Assembly: GCA_015064635.1 (NCBI GenBank)
Contig: SVRV01000025.1
Location: 1-38,460 of the forward strand
Length of the DNA: 38,460 nt
Source of the DNA: Oscillospiraceae bacterium
Lineage (GTDB): Bacteria > Bacillota > Clostridia > Oscillospirales > SIG627
Direction: 5' to 3'
Position 1 is the stretch's first letter; every line of letters starts with the position of its first letter. The position numbers and the translations under genes are program-made. Positions 38,104-38,460 of this stretch are shown here, in pieces. Under the pieces are notes generated by a model. The model did no database searches, had not been told where the DNA came from, and worked only from the letters and a program-made list of their open reading frames with translations.

Positions 38104-38170
38104 TACATTTTTATTATATAAAAATGTAATATATATCTCTATGGACAAAACGCCTATAATTATGGACAAA
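38104..38170 (-). promoter_or_regulatory. Leader region of the large SLH gene: inverted repeat and paired direct repeats
   Basis: TACATTTTTA (38104-38113) is the exact inverse of TAAAAATGTA (38119-38128), a 10-bp dyad in the 5' leader. Further upstream (minus strand), ATGGACAAA occurs at 38141-38149 and 38162-38170, exactly 21 bp apart, that is two helical turns, so a dimer could bind both on one DNA face. A definite -35/-10 pair was not fixed. Confidence 0.5.
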
Positions 38171-38255
38171 TCGACAAGTTGCTGTTTTGCTTGTGTATAT
38201 TACACTAACTTATGTAAAAAACATTATCTTTTATTGATGAATACATTTTTATATG

Positions 38256-38413
38256 CGCCCCAAAAGTTAGACACTTTTGGGGCGTCAGACTGTCGAAAAA
38301 GCCACCCCTTAGAGTGACTTTTTCGACAGTCTGAGGGGCTGAGTCATTAAGAAAAGCTCCAAAGAAGAGAAAAAGCGACAGCAAAATACCGAAAAGGTAT
38401 TGAGCTGTCGCTT
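38256..38413. mobile_element. Nested inverted repeats, probable edge of an insertion sequence
   Basis: Three consecutive stems: CGCCCCAAAAG (38256-38266) with CTTTTGGGGCG (38274-38284), loop TTAGACA; TCAGACTGTCGAAAAAG (38285-38301) with CTTTTTCGACAGTCTGA (38318-38334); and AAGCGACAGC (38373-38382) with GCTGTCGCTT (38404-38413), which encloses ATACC/GGTAT. The string CCCCAAAAGTTAGACA is like IS3-type ends, and the third stem is followed by TTGTATAAT, a possible promoter leading out of the window. No transposase frame is inside the window, so the element type is unproven. Confidence 0.45.
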
Positions 38414-38460
38414 GCTTTGTTGTATAATTTAATCACCACAAAAAACCAACAACAAAAGCA

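Noticed and set aside
38077-38169. 31-residue N-terminal extension of the large SLH protein
   Set aside because: The true signal peptide starts at 38076 behind AAGGAG; the upstream frame covers the leader dyad and direct repeats.

Overview
The window looks like the chromosome of an uncultured, gut-type Clostridia (Oscillospiraceae/Ruminococcaceae-like) Firmicute. Evidence from the sequence: moderate-to-low GC, AGGAGG-type ribosome binding sites before nearly every gene, sigma-A promoters with 17-bp spacers, a BlaI/M56 regulatory pair, SLH-anchored secreted proteins, and DUF4368-type serine recombinase debris. The species cannot be named. No rRNA, tRNA or CRISPR array was seen.

Region 1 (1-2320) is a scrapyard of mobile DNA: the 3' end of a LuxR-type regulator, a small XRE regulator, the orphan C-terminal third of a large serine recombinase, a complete RelB/DinJ-YafQ toxin-antitoxin pair with its promoter and operator, an unrecognised 3' gene remnant, and a striking mirrored array of short hairpins joined by a constant 7-nt linker. 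On the left half the linker is ATGAAAT; on the right half it is ATTTCAT. The array ends at the truncated start of what looks like a four-helix-bundle (S23-type) protein gene.

Region 2 (2324-14703) holds small sugar-catabolism transcription units. They comprise a sugar-phosphate isomerase/epimerase plus Gfo/Idh/MocA dehydrogenase operon divergent from an AraC regulator; a second AraC regulator divergent from a 754-aa double QueG-like Fe-S protein; a 5'-truncated propeller hydrolase; a LacI regulator that appears to control itself and a downstream pair of FAD oxidoreductases through a shared TTCGGAACGTTCCGAA-like operator; and a BNR/sialidase-like propeller protein.

Region 3 (14704-30540) is a Gram-positive style glycan-degradation cluster: an alpha/alpha-toroid lyase-like protein, a secreted SLH protein, a GH20-like protein, two tandem GH3 NagZ-like enzymes, L-rhamnose mutarotase, a GH36-like alpha-galactosidase family protein, a DUF4091 protein and a GDPD-like protein. 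Most of the enzymes lack signal peptides, so the picture is glycan capture at the surface by SLH proteins and intracellular breakdown of imported oligosaccharides. No transporter gene lies in the window.

Region 4 (30550-38460) holds a BlaI repressor and M56 sensor-protease pair with two dyad operators, a convergent 1533-aa secreted SLH protein with a TIM-barrel-like region, and a terminal stretch of nested inverted repeats that looks like the edge of an insertion sequence.

One feature ties regions 2-4 together. The same intergenic hairpin (arm GACACATCAT, partner ATGATGTGTC, then a T-run) occurs eight times in 28 kb, always in the same orientation whatever the flanking gene directions. One copy lies between two divergent genes, where a terminator makes little sense. 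Several gene-end or gene-start stubs sit beside these hairpins, pointing to repeated gene loss or replacement. The best candidate for something undescribed is the mirrored hairpin array at 1925-2129; the GACACATCAT hairpin family is second.
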